Source: Begonia masoniana (lineage: Eukaryota; Streptophyta; Magnoliopsida; Cucurbitales; Begoniaceae). From it: DNA of 64,000 nucleotides. The notes beneath the pieces were generated by a model that saw nothing but the letters and a program-made list of their open reading frames with translations, ran no database searches and was not told the origin of the DNA. Within the stretch, counting starts at the first letter, position 1. Each line of letters begins with the position of its first letter. This document shows positions 1 to 11,307 of the stretch, in pieces. The translations under genes were made by a program, and so were the position numbers. Location: the NCBI GenBank assembly GCA_022432975.1, contig CM039514.1:12012810-12076809 (forward strand), given 5' to 3'.

Positions 1-421
1 GGCGACAATCGCCCCTCCATGCCTTGTGTTCGGCGATCGATCTCCTGCATTTTTGGAGATCGATCGCCCCTTACTTGGTTACACATTGGCGATAGATCTC
101 CTGCAATTTTGGAGATCGATCGCCCCTCCCATTTAGCAACTCGGCGATCGATCTCCTGTATTTGGAGATCGATCGCCCCTCTCTGTTAGTCGCGGCTTTG
201 ACCCTTCTGCCCTTCCCCTTTAATTGTTTTGTTTTAATTAATTTTAAGTGTTTTATTAATTATTTTAAATTGTTTAAGTTTATAAATGGTTTCGTTTTAA
301 ATGGTTTAAAACGTAGACTTCAATTCCAATTCCTGTTTAAATTTCACTTAGTGTTTATTTAAAGTATAAGGATAAAAAAAAAATTGTACGGGAAAATGGG
401 TACAGTATTAGGGTCGCTACA
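1..421 (+). repeat. 3' part of the gypsy 5' LTR
   Basis: Ends in GGGTCGCTACA, the same end as the LTR at 7597, directly before the primer binding site. It carries three hairpins (32-68, 88-124, 143-176) with arms GGCGATCGATCTCC and GGAGATCGATCGCC. The second hairpin has one mutated base in its left arm (GATAGATC). The start of this LTR lies outside the window. Confidence 0.9.
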
Positions 422-426
422 AGTTA

Positions 427-440
427 TGGTATCAGAACCC
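427..440 (+). other. Primer binding site (tRNA-iMet type)
   Basis: TGGTATCAGAACCC lies five bases after the 5' LTR end. Plant LTR elements primed by initiator methionine tRNA have TGGTATCAGAGC at this place, so one position differs from the usual site. Confidence 0.85.
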
Positions 441-584
441 CTGGGTTTTAAAATCAGTTCTGTAGACTGCTCGACTGCACAGCCACTACGCGGACATCCT
501 TCCTTAACTGTAAGTACGTTTACTGCTTTATTTGATTCCATGTTTCTTAGGATTATTGTTTTGATTTTATAGGAGTTATTAAAT

Positions 585-3500
585 ATGGTTCGAGGAAAAG
601 ATCCTCGGGATGACGCGCTAGATCAACTTACGGAGTTGCTAGACCGTCAGTCGCAGCACATGGACCGCCAAGCACAAAAATCAAGAGTCTAGTAAATCGA
701 GAGAACCAGAGGGCCCAGGATTTGGTGGTTCCTAATAACCAGGGTATGCAGAAGTTCCAGAGTCTACGGCCTCCAGTGTTCGACGGTCGATCATCGGATC
801 CAAATATTGCGGAGGAGTGGATTCGAGTGATGGAGGATATGTTGAATTATGCAGAGGTGGGGAACGGGAGTAAGGTGGCTTATGTTACCTTCCACCTGGC
901 GTTAGACGCCCGTTTCTGGTGGGATTCGATCAAGGTGACGATGGATGTATCAGTTATGACATGGGAGCGGTTTAAGACCGTGTTCTTCGATAAGTATTTC
1001 AGCCGCACTATGAGAGTGGCGAAGAGAAATGAGTTTACGCAGCTGAAGCAGACAGGTTCAATTGCAGAGTATATCCGGAAGTTCGAGTCCTTATCGCGAT
1101 TTGCTCCGCGCCTTGTCAGCGATAACGAGGAGAAGGTGTACCAGTTTATGGAGGGACTTAATCCGGAGATTCGGATGCACGTTATTGTCTCAGGTATTAT
1201 TGATGTGCCCTATTCTGACATCAGAGCTAGAGCTCTAGATATTGAGGCTGCCAGAGCCACTTGTGTGAGACTGAGGGAGCCAGCTAAGGGCTTCTTCCGT
1301 GAGATCCGACCTCAGTCGCAGAACCGATGTTGACAGCCTAGAGCGCAGCCCCAGCAGCAGCAGAGGGGTGTGAAGAGACCTCTTGAGGGAAGTAATGAAC
1401 GGGGTAATGGGAAGCAAGTACAGGGGGTTTCTCAGATGCCATGGTGCTCCAGGTGCCAGAAGGAGCATAGTGGTGAGTGCCACGTTGGCACTAACCGGTG
1501 TTTTAGATGCGGGGAGATTGACCATTACGTCAAGGATTGCCCGAAGCCCGGCCGAGATCTGTCAGGCGGTGATCAGAGGAGGGTTATGCCGAGGATTTTT
1601 GCATTTATTGAGCCTGACGATGTCGACGACGAGGCTCAGCCCTCTGTGATAGCAGGTACTATTCTGATTATGGGCACCGCTGTTTTTACTTTGATGGATA
1701 CGGGAGCTACGCACTCCTTCATATCGACTGCATGCATGACTAGATTGGGATTAGAGTCTGAGTTAGCTGGGGTCGAGTATAGAGTGATGCTGCCTTCAAG
1801 AGAGCTTATGCAGTCAGAACGTATACTCCAGGGCAACGTCATCTCAGTGGGGGATATTACCCTTTATGCTCGTTTGATAGTTATGAGCATAGAGCGGTAT
1901 GATCTTATCTTAGGGATGGACTGGCTTGAACAACACTTCGCCACCATCGATTGTCGATCTAGGATTGTGACCTTCCGACCCCCGGGTAAAGCCGAGTTTT
2001 CTTATCAGGCGATGAGCAGATTGAGCGGATCGCCTATTTCTTATTCCATGAAGGTCAACGAGCAGTTTAAAGGTGCGTGCTTTATTTATTTGGCCTCAGT
2101 ATTTGATATTCAGTTGCTCAGCGGAGTAAAGCCGAGCGACATTCCTATAGTCAGAGAGTTCTCTGAGATATTCCTTGATGATCTTCCCGGTTTATCGCCA
2201 GACCGGGAGATTGAGTTTACTATTGATGTCTATCCGAATACCGCGCCAAGGTTTAAAAACCCGTATCAATTGGCACCAGCTGAGTTGAGAGAGCTGAGGA
2301 CTCAGCTTGATGAGTTGTTAGAGAAGGGTTTTATTCGACCCAGTGTTTCGCCCTGGGGTGCGCCCGTTTTGTTTGTAAAGAAGAAAGACGGGACCCTCAG
2401 GATGTGCATCAATTACAGAGAGTTGAACAAATTGACAGTGAAGAATAAATATCCGTTGCCTCGGATTGATGACCTATTGGATCTGCTACAAGGTGCCCGA
2501 GTGTTTTCCAGGATTGACCTACGCTCGGGTTATTATCAGCTGAAGGTCCGGAGGGATAATATTCAGAAAACGGCATTCCGAACGAGGTATGGGCATTATG
2601 AATTCCTTATCATGTTTTTTGGACTTACTAATGCCCCTGCAGTGTTTATGAATTTGATGAACCGTGTCTTCAAGGAATACCTGGAAAAATTCGTGGTGGT
2701 TTTCATCGACGATATATTGGTTTATTCTAAGACGAAGGAAGAACACGAGGAGCATCTGAGGATTGTTTTACAGATTCTGAGTCAACGCCAGCTATATCCA
2801 AAGTTCTCTAAATGCGAGTTTTGGCTGGATAGGATCAGTTTTCTTGGCCATGTCATATCACAGGATGGAGTTTCTGTGGATCCGAGCAAGATTCAGGTGG
2901 TCAGAGATTGGCCGCAGCCGAAGAACGTATGTGAGGTGCGTGGATTTCTCGGATTAGCTGGTTATTATCGGAAGTTTATAGAAGGATTTTCGAAGATTGC
3001 AGTTCCTCTTTCACGTTTGACTCAGAAGAACGAGAAGTTTGTATGGTCAGCTGCTTGTGACGACAGTTTTGTGGAGTTTATGCAGAGATTGACCACCGCT
3101 CCAGTATTGACACTACCTGTCGAGGGTGACAACTTCAGTATTTATCGTGATGCGTCTGGAGTTGGACTCGATTGTGTATTGATGCAGGAGGGGAGAGTTA
3201 TTGCTTATGCTTCTCGGTAGTTGAAGCCGTACGAGCAGAATTACCTTATGCACGACCTTGAGCTAGTAGCTGTGGTCTTCGCACTGAAGATATGGAGACA
3301 TTATTTATATGGCCAGCAGTGCGAGATATTTTCTGACCACAAGAGCTTGAAGTATTTATTTACGCAGAAGGAGCTGAATATGCGACAGAGACGGTGGCTT
3401 GAGTTCGTCAAAGATTATGATTTTGATATCAAGTACCATCCAGGAAAGGCGAACAAGGTTGTTGATGCTTTGAGTAGAGTGCCTTCTATGAGCCAGCCTT

Positions 3501-5035
3501 CACTAGCAGCAATGTCAGTCACGCTGCGGTCTGAGATTGAAAGGTTCGATGTGGAGATAGTGGCAGAGTTGTCCAGTATGCCCACCAATATTTCTCTCAG
3601 GCCGACTGTTCTGGATAGGATACGCGAAGCTCAGTAGAATGATGCGGAGTGTGAGGAGCTTCGATCGAGTATGACGTTGGGTGACTCGTCGGATTTCCAC
3701 TTATCAGATGATGGTATTCTGAAGTTCAGGCATAGGTGGTACATGCCTAACGACGAGGAGCTGAAGAAAGAGATATTGGCTGAGGCACATTCTTCGGCAT
3801 ATTTTGTACACCCGGGAAGTACTAAGATGTACCGGGATTTAAAGCAATATTTCTGGTGGCCAAACATGAAGAGAGAGGTCGCCAAGTACGTTGAAACTTG
3901 TTTAGTCTGTCAACAGGTAAAGGCAGAGCACCAGAGACCGGCCGGAACATTATTGCCACTGCCGATTCCGGAGTGGAAGTGAGAGCAGATCTCCATGGAT
4001 TTTATTGTAGGGCTCCCGAGGACGACGAAGGGCGATGATGGTTTTTGGGTAATCGTGGACCGATTGACAAAGTCGGCCCACTTCTTATCTGTGAGGATGA
4101 CATCTTCTATGGACCAGCTTGCCGAGCTTTACGTGCAGGAGATTGTTAGACTGCATGGGGTGCCAGTTTCTATTGTCTCAAATCGTGATCCGAGATTTAC
4201 TTCGAAGTTCTGGAAGAGTTTGCACAAAGCTATGGAGACTCAGCTTAATTTCAGCACGGCATTTCATCCTCAGACTGATGGACAGACATAGAGGACTAAT
4301 CAGAATCTCGAGGATATGCTCAGAGCTTGTGTGTTGGAGTTTCAAGGCTCGTGGAGCCGATATTTGCCTCTGATTGAGTTCTCGTACAACAACAGCTTCC
4401 AGGCTACCATTGGCATGACACCGTACGAGGCTTTGTATGGTCGGAAGTGTAGGTCTCCGTTATATTAGGACGAGGTTGGCGAGGCCAGCGTCGTTGGTCC
4501 TGAGATTCTACAGCAAACGGCAGAGAAGATTGCCATTATCCGACAGCGTGTTGAGGTAGCTCAGAGCAGATAGAAGAGCTATGCAGACACGAGATGGAGA
4601 GAGCTAGAGTTCGAAGAAGGTGATGAGGTTTACCTTAAGGTTTCTCCGTTTAAATGCGTCATGAGATTCGGAAGGAGGGGCAAGTTAAACCCTCGATATG
4701 TGGGGCCCTTTCCTATTCTGAAGAAGATCGGGAAGTTGGCGTACAGACTACAGCTTCCGGCTTCTATGGAGGGTATCCACGATGTATTCCATGTGTCTAT
4801 GCTTCGGAAGTGCCTACGCGATCCATCGCATATCTTCGAAGCTAGAGAGATCGAGGTATAGCCTACCTTGACTTATGAAGAGAGACCCGTACGCATTTTG
4901 GAGTCTTCCATCAAAGTTTTGCGCAACAAAGAGATTCCGCTAGTCAAAATCCCATGGCGGAACGACGAGGTGGAAGAGGCTACTTGGGAGTGACAGCAGG
5001 ATATGATGGCTAAGTATCCTGAGTTGTTTGTATGA
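585..5035 (+). pseudogene. Decayed gypsy gag-pol polyprotein
   Basis: An ATG at 585 opens a short frame that ends near 690. The rest, from about 690 to 5035, lies in one other frame, so one frameshift separates them. Domains in order: retrotransposon gag (about 740-1330); CCHC knuckle [14 protein letters not shown] (near 1500); aspartic protease DTGATHS (near 1700); reverse transcriptase with FIDDILVYS (near 2705); RNase H (about 3130-3480); integrase zinc region (H..H..CLVC, 3790-3920); integrase core (3995-4300); C-terminal tail ending in EEATWE (about 4985). Nine premature stops lie in this frame at 1331, 3218, 3635, 3980, 4289, 4466, 4571, 4859 and 4991. In the core, the usual SDRD is SNRD, so the second catalytic Asp appears lost. 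The element cannot move by itself. Confidence 0.93.
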
Positions 5036-5075
5036 TTTAATTTTGTGGACAAAATTCTAAATAAGGTGGATGGAA

Positions 5076-7597
5076 TGTAATAACCGGCTTTACGGGATAT
5101 TAATATTATATTATGTGATGGCATTTTGGTAAATATATCAAATCAAGTCCGTTTTACGAAAAGAAAACGTTATTAGAATCCTAACGATTTATAGGAATTT
5201 TAAGAAATTTATGGGATTTTTTGGAGTAATAACGTTATATTTTGAGTAATTACGTTTCTCGTAATATATAGGACGTTTTAGTAAAAATAGTAAACGAGGT
5301 CCGATTTGCGAACGGACAGTTTTAATAGAACCCAAATAATAAGATGGATTTATTGGTGAAATAAGGAGATTTGGAGAAACCGAATAGTTAGCCAATTAAC
5401 GAAACGAAAGTCAAAATAAATAGAAAATCAAAGGAAGGGCAAAAACGGTAATTTGCCAAACCAAATTATAAAATAACCTAAATCCTTTTCTTTTTCTTCA
5501 TTTCTCCTCTACCGCGTGAAATACCAGAGAGCGAAGCTCTCTACCATTCGACGATTTCCTCCACGCCGACCTCCGATCGTCTCGTTTTCTCCGTGTTTTC
5601 TCTTCCTCTCGCAACTCTAGGTATGAATCTATGATTCTAGAGCATTAGCTTTCAATTTTCGGGCCGATTTAACATTAGAGTTTCGTTAGGGTTTAGGATA
5701 AAAATGCGATTTCGGGTTTAAAAATTAATAGGTTATCGTAGTTTATGAACGTATAGAACTTATTGAGCGTTATTGGACGAAACTAGATTAATTTGTAGAA
5801 AATGTTAAAATTCGAGAAATTTTGAGATTTAGGGAAAACTCGTAATTTGGGATTTGAGTTGCCGAGCATGTATTGCTCGATGAAATAGCTCAATGAATTG
5901 GATTAAAGCTTTATGAAATTTCTTTAGTTAAGGTTTCGTTAAATTTGGACGTTTAGTAGCTTAAACTTGTTTTAGTGACAAATGTCGTGTTTTGCCTCAG
6001 GCGAACGACTCTCGTGGACAGAGCTCGAAGTCCAGCGCGCACAAAGTAAGTTCTCGTGACTTACTCTGGCCGATTGGCCTACACCGTACTTCGATGTCGC
6101 GTCGAGGATCTTAGAGTATTGTGTGTTTAAATTGCTTTGGTTGGGTAGTTAGGTTAATCGCTTATTAGGTTATGTTTTTATTCGTCTTGATGGTATGCAT
6201 GTTGGTTGTTTCTTTATGATTACAATTGTTCATGCATCACGTATTTTAACTAAGCATGAAAATGAATTTCCGCACGATGTTTTCAGAAAACCGATGTGGC
6301 CCAAAAAGGGGCTATCGATCTATTGTGTGGACCGATTAAGGGTCTGACCAATACCACATCTCATGTAATGTAATAAAATACGTAATCTGTTATCTGGTCA
6401 CGCGAGGTGGGGCTCAGGCACGGGTGTACGTGTTGTAAGCGTGTACCCCCCTCCTCTAGTTGGAAAGAGTAGTCCGACTGCTGGATGGGCTTTCTCCGGT
6501 TAGGGGGATGAGATCTCGGTGATATTCTGTCTGCCACGATATGTATGTTATGCATAATTTCTGAACTCCATATGCACTGCACGCATCTGCATTTACGTAG
6601 AATTTACTGAGCCTTTAGCTCATAGTGTGTCTGTATGGTGTATGTGACATTGTAGGTGACATTGAGCCAGGTGAGGACGACGTTCCTCCTCCTGATGTAT
6701 GATGCGGTTGATGGAGAATGACCCGTGGGAGTGTCTGAGCAGTCGGTGCGTTTTGAGCCGTGGGGATGTATGTACGTATTTTGAGAGTACTGGGTTATTT
6801 TTGGACAAAATATGTGTAAAGTTAGAACATATTAGGATGCTTGGGATCTGGCTAGATGTTAGGTTCATGTTTTGAGGTTTTAAACGTTCTTGAAAACCTG
6901 TTTTATAAACTGCGATTTTATAGTGTTTCATTGGAACTGCTTGGAATTTAAAACAAAAGGATTTTTCGATTTTTAAACGTATCCACGCAGTTCGTTTTTA
7001 TGAAAGTTTAACGTCCGTTTAGTTCGTTTAATTGGGAGGGATAGATTGTTGGTGTTTGCTCTCTGGAACTTCGGATTCCAGAGAGCACTCGTAAAAAAAA
7101 AACAGAGAGAGAAGAAAGAAAAGTTGAGAGAAAAGAATGAAGGAATGTGGAAGGCGACTGATCGCCATTGTGAGGGGCGACCAATCGCCCCTCCATGCCT
7201 TGTGTTCGGCGATCGATCTCCTGCATTTTTGGAGATCGATCGCCCCTCACTTGGTTACACATTGGCGATCGATCTCCTGCAATTTTGGAGATCGATCGCC
7301 CCTCCCATTTAGCAACTCGGCGATCGATCTCCTGAATTTGGAGATCGATCGCCCCTCTCTGTTGGTCGCGACTTTGACCCTTCTGCCCTTCCCCTTTAAT
7401 TGTTTTGTTTTAATTAATTTTAAGTGTTTTATTAATTGTTTTAAATTGTTTAAGTTTATAAATGGTTTCGTTTTAAATGGTTTAAAACGTAGACTTCAAT
7501 TCCGATTCCGGTTTAAATTCCGCTTAGAGTTTATTTAAAGTATAAGGATAAAAAAAAATTTGTACGGAAAAATGGGTACAGTATTAGGGTCGCTACA
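5076..7597 (+). repeat. Gypsy 3' LTR (2522 bp)
   Basis: Starts TGTAATAACC after a purine-rich stretch at about 5062-5075 and ends GGGTCGCTACA. Its last 421 bp correspond to window positions 1-421. It is long for a gypsy LTR and has no coding sequence I trust. Near its end it has the same three hairpins as the 5' LTR. The start resembles the solo LTR at 8401 (TGTAACACTCGG), so both belong to one superfamily. Confidence 0.9.
7208..7353. repeat. Three tandem hairpins in gypsy LTR
   Basis: Three hairpins at 7208-7244, 7264-7300 and 7319-7353, spaced about 55 bp, each with 14-bp perfect arms GGCGATCGATCTCC / GGAGATCGATCGCC and a short loop. The first two are followed by CCCTC. A degenerate relative (GGGGCGACCAATCGCCCC) precedes them near 7174. 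The same array is at 32-176 in the other LTR. Confidence 0.9.
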
Positions 7598-7714
7598 GTT
7601 ACTATGCACAACCCTCTACGCATTTAGCCGTCAGTCGTCGTTTGTCACATTGAGGGAATTTGATGCCATAACCATTTTTCAACGAATATTTGCGTACTTC
7701 GTCTTTAATTTCTT

Positions 7715-8044
7715 TTATAAAACTATATTTTTTCCCAAAAAAAAACTCATTGAAATTTTTTCACGTACTGGTCCACTTTCCACCTTATCAACATTCGACC
7801 CGGTCGGTGTTCGAAGCTCCTCGTCAAGAGTTTTGGAGATCGAATTCATCTCTATTACTTTGTCTCCACCTACGTGATCGAATGCTCTAAGATCGCCATA
7901 TGCAGGAGTGGCATACGCATACCAATTGATATCGACATCAAAGCTTGTTGGCTCGTCTAAATCAGTCGCTCTAATTGAAATATCAACCATCGTCATCGCT
8001 AATACCTGAAAATTCTCAAAAGCAAGATAATATTTGAAAAGCAT
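7715..8044 (-). CDS. Unrecognised 109-aa ORF with TATA promoter
   Basis: I do not recognise this protein. The minus-strand frame starts at 8044 and reads MLFKYYLAFENFQVLAMTMV..., followed by an acidic stretch with DLDEPTSFDVD and then a less convincing tail over a T-rich run. A TATA-like CTATTTAAAGG on the minus strand (8105-8115) lies about 60 bp upstream. The first 45 or so residues recur on the plus strand at 11170-11265 in the inverted copy, where a TAA stops the frame. It could be the start of a multi-exon transposon gene or a captured gene fragment. The CAG/GTATTAG after the first 13 codons could be a splice donor or plain sequence. Confidence 0.35.
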   Translation of the reverse strand: MLFKYYLAFENFQVLAMTMVDISIRATDLDEPTSFDVDINWYAYATPAYGDLRAFDHVGGDKVIEMNSISKTLDEELRTPTGSNVDKVESGPVREKISMSFFLGKNIVL

Positions 8045-8266
8045 TAGAGAAATCGAGAAGAGAAGAGTAGAGTTGGAGGTGGTATGAGAAGAGAGGGAAG
8101 AAGCCCTTTAAATAGGCCTAGATAACGGCAAACCGTTCTAATAAAATGGCTTGCCGTTCTTCTACAGTTCATCCCATGATCAGGCAATAATTGATCATAG
8201 GTTTGACAGTGAATGATTTTCCGCATGAGGAGAACGGCAAACCGTTCTCCGTCAAGGGGGAACTTG
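7899..8266 (-). repeat. Left arm of a head-to-head inverted duplication
   Basis: Read on the minus strand this arm runs: dyad motif, GATCA-rich spacer, second dyad, TATA box, short leader, start codon, DLDEPTSFDV coding start. The same order is read on the plus strand at 10896-11265. The arms are diverged, with many substitutions and small gaps, so the duplication is old. Outside the arm, 7598-7898 holds the rest of the minus-strand frame and no other gene. Confidence 0.85.
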
Positions 8267-8339
8267 TGAGGGTGAAGACCCTCGCTCCCCAGCGTTCAAG
8301 TTGAATGGTTTGCCGCGTGAGGAGAACGGTAAACCGTTC
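8124..8339. promoter_or_regulatory. GAACGGTTTGCCGTTC-type dyad cluster, left
   Basis: Dyads AACGG(C/T)AAACCGTT at 8124-8137, 8232-8247 and 8324-8339, with degenerate half-copies near 8147 and 8304. GAACGG and CCGTTC pair across a four-base centre. They lie directly upstream of the TATA box at 8105-8115. Further copies are at 10915-10930, 11024-11039, 12168-12183 and 12301-12316. A regulatory role is inferred from position and repetition only. Confidence 0.5.
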
Positions 8340-8400
8340 TCCTCGGGGGCACTTGTGAACGTTCGCCTGACTTGCGCGAGGGGTCTTTACCTTCACAAGT

Positions 8401-10895
8401 TGTAACACTCGGATTTACGGGATTTTTATAATATACGTGAATAATGGTATTTTTGTAATTATGTCGAATTAAGTCGGTTTCGTGAAAAGAAAGTGTTATT
8501 CCGATCCTAATAATTAGTATGGATTTTAAGAAAATTTTGGGAATTTTAGGAGTTTAACGCTAATTTTATGGAAATTACGTTTCTCGTAATTTAAAAGGAC
8601 GTTGTGGTAAAAATAGTAAACGAGGTCCGATTTGCGAACGGACAGTTTTAATGGAACCCTAATAATAAGTTAGATGTATTGGCGAAATAAGGAAGTTTGG
8701 AGAAAACCGAATCGTTAGCTAAATAACGAAACAAAGGACGAAACGAATAGAAAATCAAAAGAAGGGCAAAAAGGTAATTTGCCAGGACAATTTTATTAAA
8801 ATCACAATTTCCTTCTTCTTCCTCCACCACTTCACGGCTTCTGTGTTTCTCCCTCTCTCTTTCTACGATTTCTCTTTTCTCCCTCACGACGTTCTCCCTT
8901 CCAACGACGTTTCCTCTCCGATCAACCTCCGTTCTTCACGTTTTCTTCTTCAATCCCGACCCTAGATACGATTCTAAGGTTTTAGGAAGGTTTATTTCAA
9001 GTTTTACGGAGTTTTGAACGATTAGGGTTTCGTTTAGGGTTTTGCGAAAAATGTGATTTAGGGTTTGAAATTTATAGGTTTACCGTGTTCGTGGATATAA
9101 AGGATGTATTGAGCGTTATTGGACGAATTTAATTGATTTAGGACAAATGTTAAGAGTTGATGAATTTTCGGGTTTTTGGAAAAATTCGTTAGGTTTCGAG
9201 GTATCGAGCGTTAATTGTTTGTAAAAAAATGTCTCGATTAGTTAAGTTAAAATTTTAGAAATAAGGATTTCGTTAATATGGACGTTAATGGTTCAAACGC
9301 GTTTTAACGACAAATATTGTAAATTTTCCTTAGGTAAATGACGCTCGTGGACGGAGCTAGAAGTTCAACGCGCACGAGGTAAGTTCTTGTGATTTGTTGT
9401 GACCGATTGGCCTACACCATATGTCGGAAATTGTGTTGAGGATACGTTCGTGCTTTATTGTTTATGTTGGTCATTGTTTTGTCTGATTGTTTTAGTTGGG
9501 TAGTTTAGGTTCGATTGTTTTATAGGTTGATTGTTGTGACGGTTTGATGGTATTTGTAGTGTTTTGACGGTATTTGTAGTGTTTTGATGGTATGCTCGTT
9601 ATGTATGTGTATATTGAACTGTTCATGCATCATGGTTTAAAAACGTCATGAAAATGAATTTACGTACGGATTTCATGAAAAGAACATGCATGTAAAGGCA
9701 AGTAAAGTATCACAGTAAACAACCATGACATAGGGTTATCGGGGATGAAGTTCAGACCTAGCGTTTCGTGGTGAGCGGGTTTTCCTCCCTTCAGATGGTG
9801 TGGGCTGTCTAACCGCTCGACGTGCCCTATCTATCTGTCGAGCGTTTCCGATAACCATAGATTGACACGTACTGATATATGAAATGACATGGACGGTTTT
9901 CATAGCATTGAGCATACATGATCATGTATAAGCATTTACGTAGAATTTACTGAGATTTTTATCTCATAGGTGTCTTTATGGTGTAGGTGACTTTGATCAA
10001 GGTGAGGACGACTTTCCTCTACCTGACGAGCCTGCATGTTGATGGAGGATACCCGTGGGAGTGCGCTGGCGCAGTCGATGCGAACATGACCCGTGGGTGC
10101 ATAGGTTAAGTGTTTTGGGTTTATACAGGTTGATGGGTGATAGAATAGAATGAAATGTATAGAAATCATTTTAGGATGCTTGGTTTCTGGATAATGTTCA
10201 TTTTGATGTTTCTGAAAATGATAATGTTCATTTTGATGTTTCTGGAAATGAGTTTGTTATTTTTAAAGATTTTTAGAAGTTCTGTGTGAATGGTGTGCAA
10301 GTGCAGGGGGAAGAAAATTGTAAGTGTTTCGGGCAAGTTCACCGGTGGATGTGTTAGGTTACTGTTCATCGGGGGATGTGTTAGGATACTGTTCACCGGT
10401 GGATGTGTTAGGTTACTGTTCACCGGGGGATGTGTTAGGTTACTGTTCACCGGTGGATGTGTTAGGTTACTATTCACCGGGGGATGTGTTTTATGAGTCA
10501 CCGGTGGATGTGTTAGGTTACTGTTCACCGGGGGATGTGTTAGATTACTGTTCACCGGTGGATATATTAGGTTACTGTTCACCGAGGGATGTGTTTTGTG
10601 AGTCACCGGTGGATGTGTTAGGTTACTGTTCACCGGGGGATGTGTTAGGTTACTGTTCCCCGGTGGATGTGTTAGGTTACTGTTCACCGGGATGAAATTT
10701 AGGGCTTAGGCCCTTTTTGCCCTCTGTTCTGCTGGGCCGATTCCTCTTCTGTTTTAATGGTTTTATTTAAGTGATTTTTAAATATGTTTTAACAAGTCAA
10801 TTTAACGAAAGGTTTTACTAGAAAGTTATATAAAAAAAAAATAATTCGTTAAAAAAAAAAAACAAAATTTAGAAATAGTTTTGAGGGTCGTTACA
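8401..10895 (+). mobile_element. Gypsy solo LTR (2495 bp), TSD CAAGT
   Basis: Starts TGTAACACTCGG and ends GGGTCGTTACA. It is flanked by a perfect 5-bp duplication CAAGT at 8396-8400 and 10896-10900. The first several hundred bases follow the layout of the LTR at 5076, and the stretch with TTTACGTAGAATTTACTGAG and the leader with GTGAGGACGAC are shared. No internal region is present, so it is a solo LTR left by recombination. It sits in the centre of the inverted duplication at 7899-11265. Confidence 0.93.
10337..10691. repeat. 27-bp tandem array with alternating units
   Basis: About 14 units of a 27-bp repeat, GTTCACCGGTGGATGTG plus TTAGGTTACT. Units with CACCGGTGGAT alternate strictly with units with CACCGGGGGAT or close variants, which makes a 54-bp higher-order repeat. 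Two units are shortened near 10495 and 10600. It lies about 200 bp before the LTR 3' end, where the LTR at 5076 carries its hairpin array. The long open frames across it on both strands follow from the 27-bp period and are not taken as genes. Confidence 0.93.
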
Positions 10896-11265
10896 CAAGT
10901 GCCCCCTTGACGGAGAACGGTTTGCCGTTCTCCTCACGTGGCTAACCGTTCTCCGTCAAACCCGTGATCAATTATTGGCTGATCACGGGCTGAACTACAA
11001 AAGATCGGCAAACCGTGCTAAGAGAACGGTTTGCCATTCTCCTGACCTATTTAAAGGCCAAGCCTCTCCCCTTCATTTTCACACCACCTCTAACTCCACT
11101 ATTTTCGATCTCTCTAACGCTTTTCAAATGTTATCTTGCTTTTGAGAATTTTTAGGTATTAGCGACGACGATGAATGATATTTCAATTAGAGCGACTAAT
11201 TTAGACGAGCCAACAAGCTTTGATGTCAATATGAATTGGTATAGGCACGCAACTCCTGCAAATTA
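10896..11265 (+). repeat. Right arm of the head-to-head inverted duplication
   Basis: Plus-strand counterpart of 7899-8266. It has dyads at 10915-10930 and 11024-11039, a TATA-like CTATTTAAAGG at 11047-11057, and a coding start with NDISIRATNLDEPTSFDV that stops at a TAA near 11264. After it the sequence turns AT-rich. The protein start has substitutions relative to the left arm and is cut short. Confidence 0.85.
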
Positions 11266-11307
11266 AAGAGAAAATACTTGCTTCTGGATTCTTTTTTTTT
11301 TTATAAT

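Larger units (their letters stand above)
1..7597 (+). mobile_element. Ty3/gypsy LTR retrotransposon, 5' end outside window
   Basis: A near-complete Ty3/gypsy element. The window opens inside its 5' LTR. A tRNA-iMet-type primer site follows the LTR, then one gag-pol frame with gag, zinc knuckle, protease, reverse transcriptase, RNase H and integrase in the gypsy order, then a complete 3' LTR. Positions 1-421 match the last part of the 3' LTR (about 7177-7597) with scattered substitutions, so the insertion is not recent. The C-terminus, after the integrase, resembles the tail of the Del/Tekay chromovirus group, but the lineage is an inference. The left target-site duplication is outside the window; the 5 bp after the 3' LTR are GTTAC. 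Confidence 0.93.

Noticed and set aside
10166..10695. Long open frames on both strands (123 and 173 codons) over the 27-bp array
   Set aside because: The period is a multiple of three, so frames stay open by necessity; the translations are simple GYCSPVDVL-type or NSNLTHPPV-type repeats without start context.
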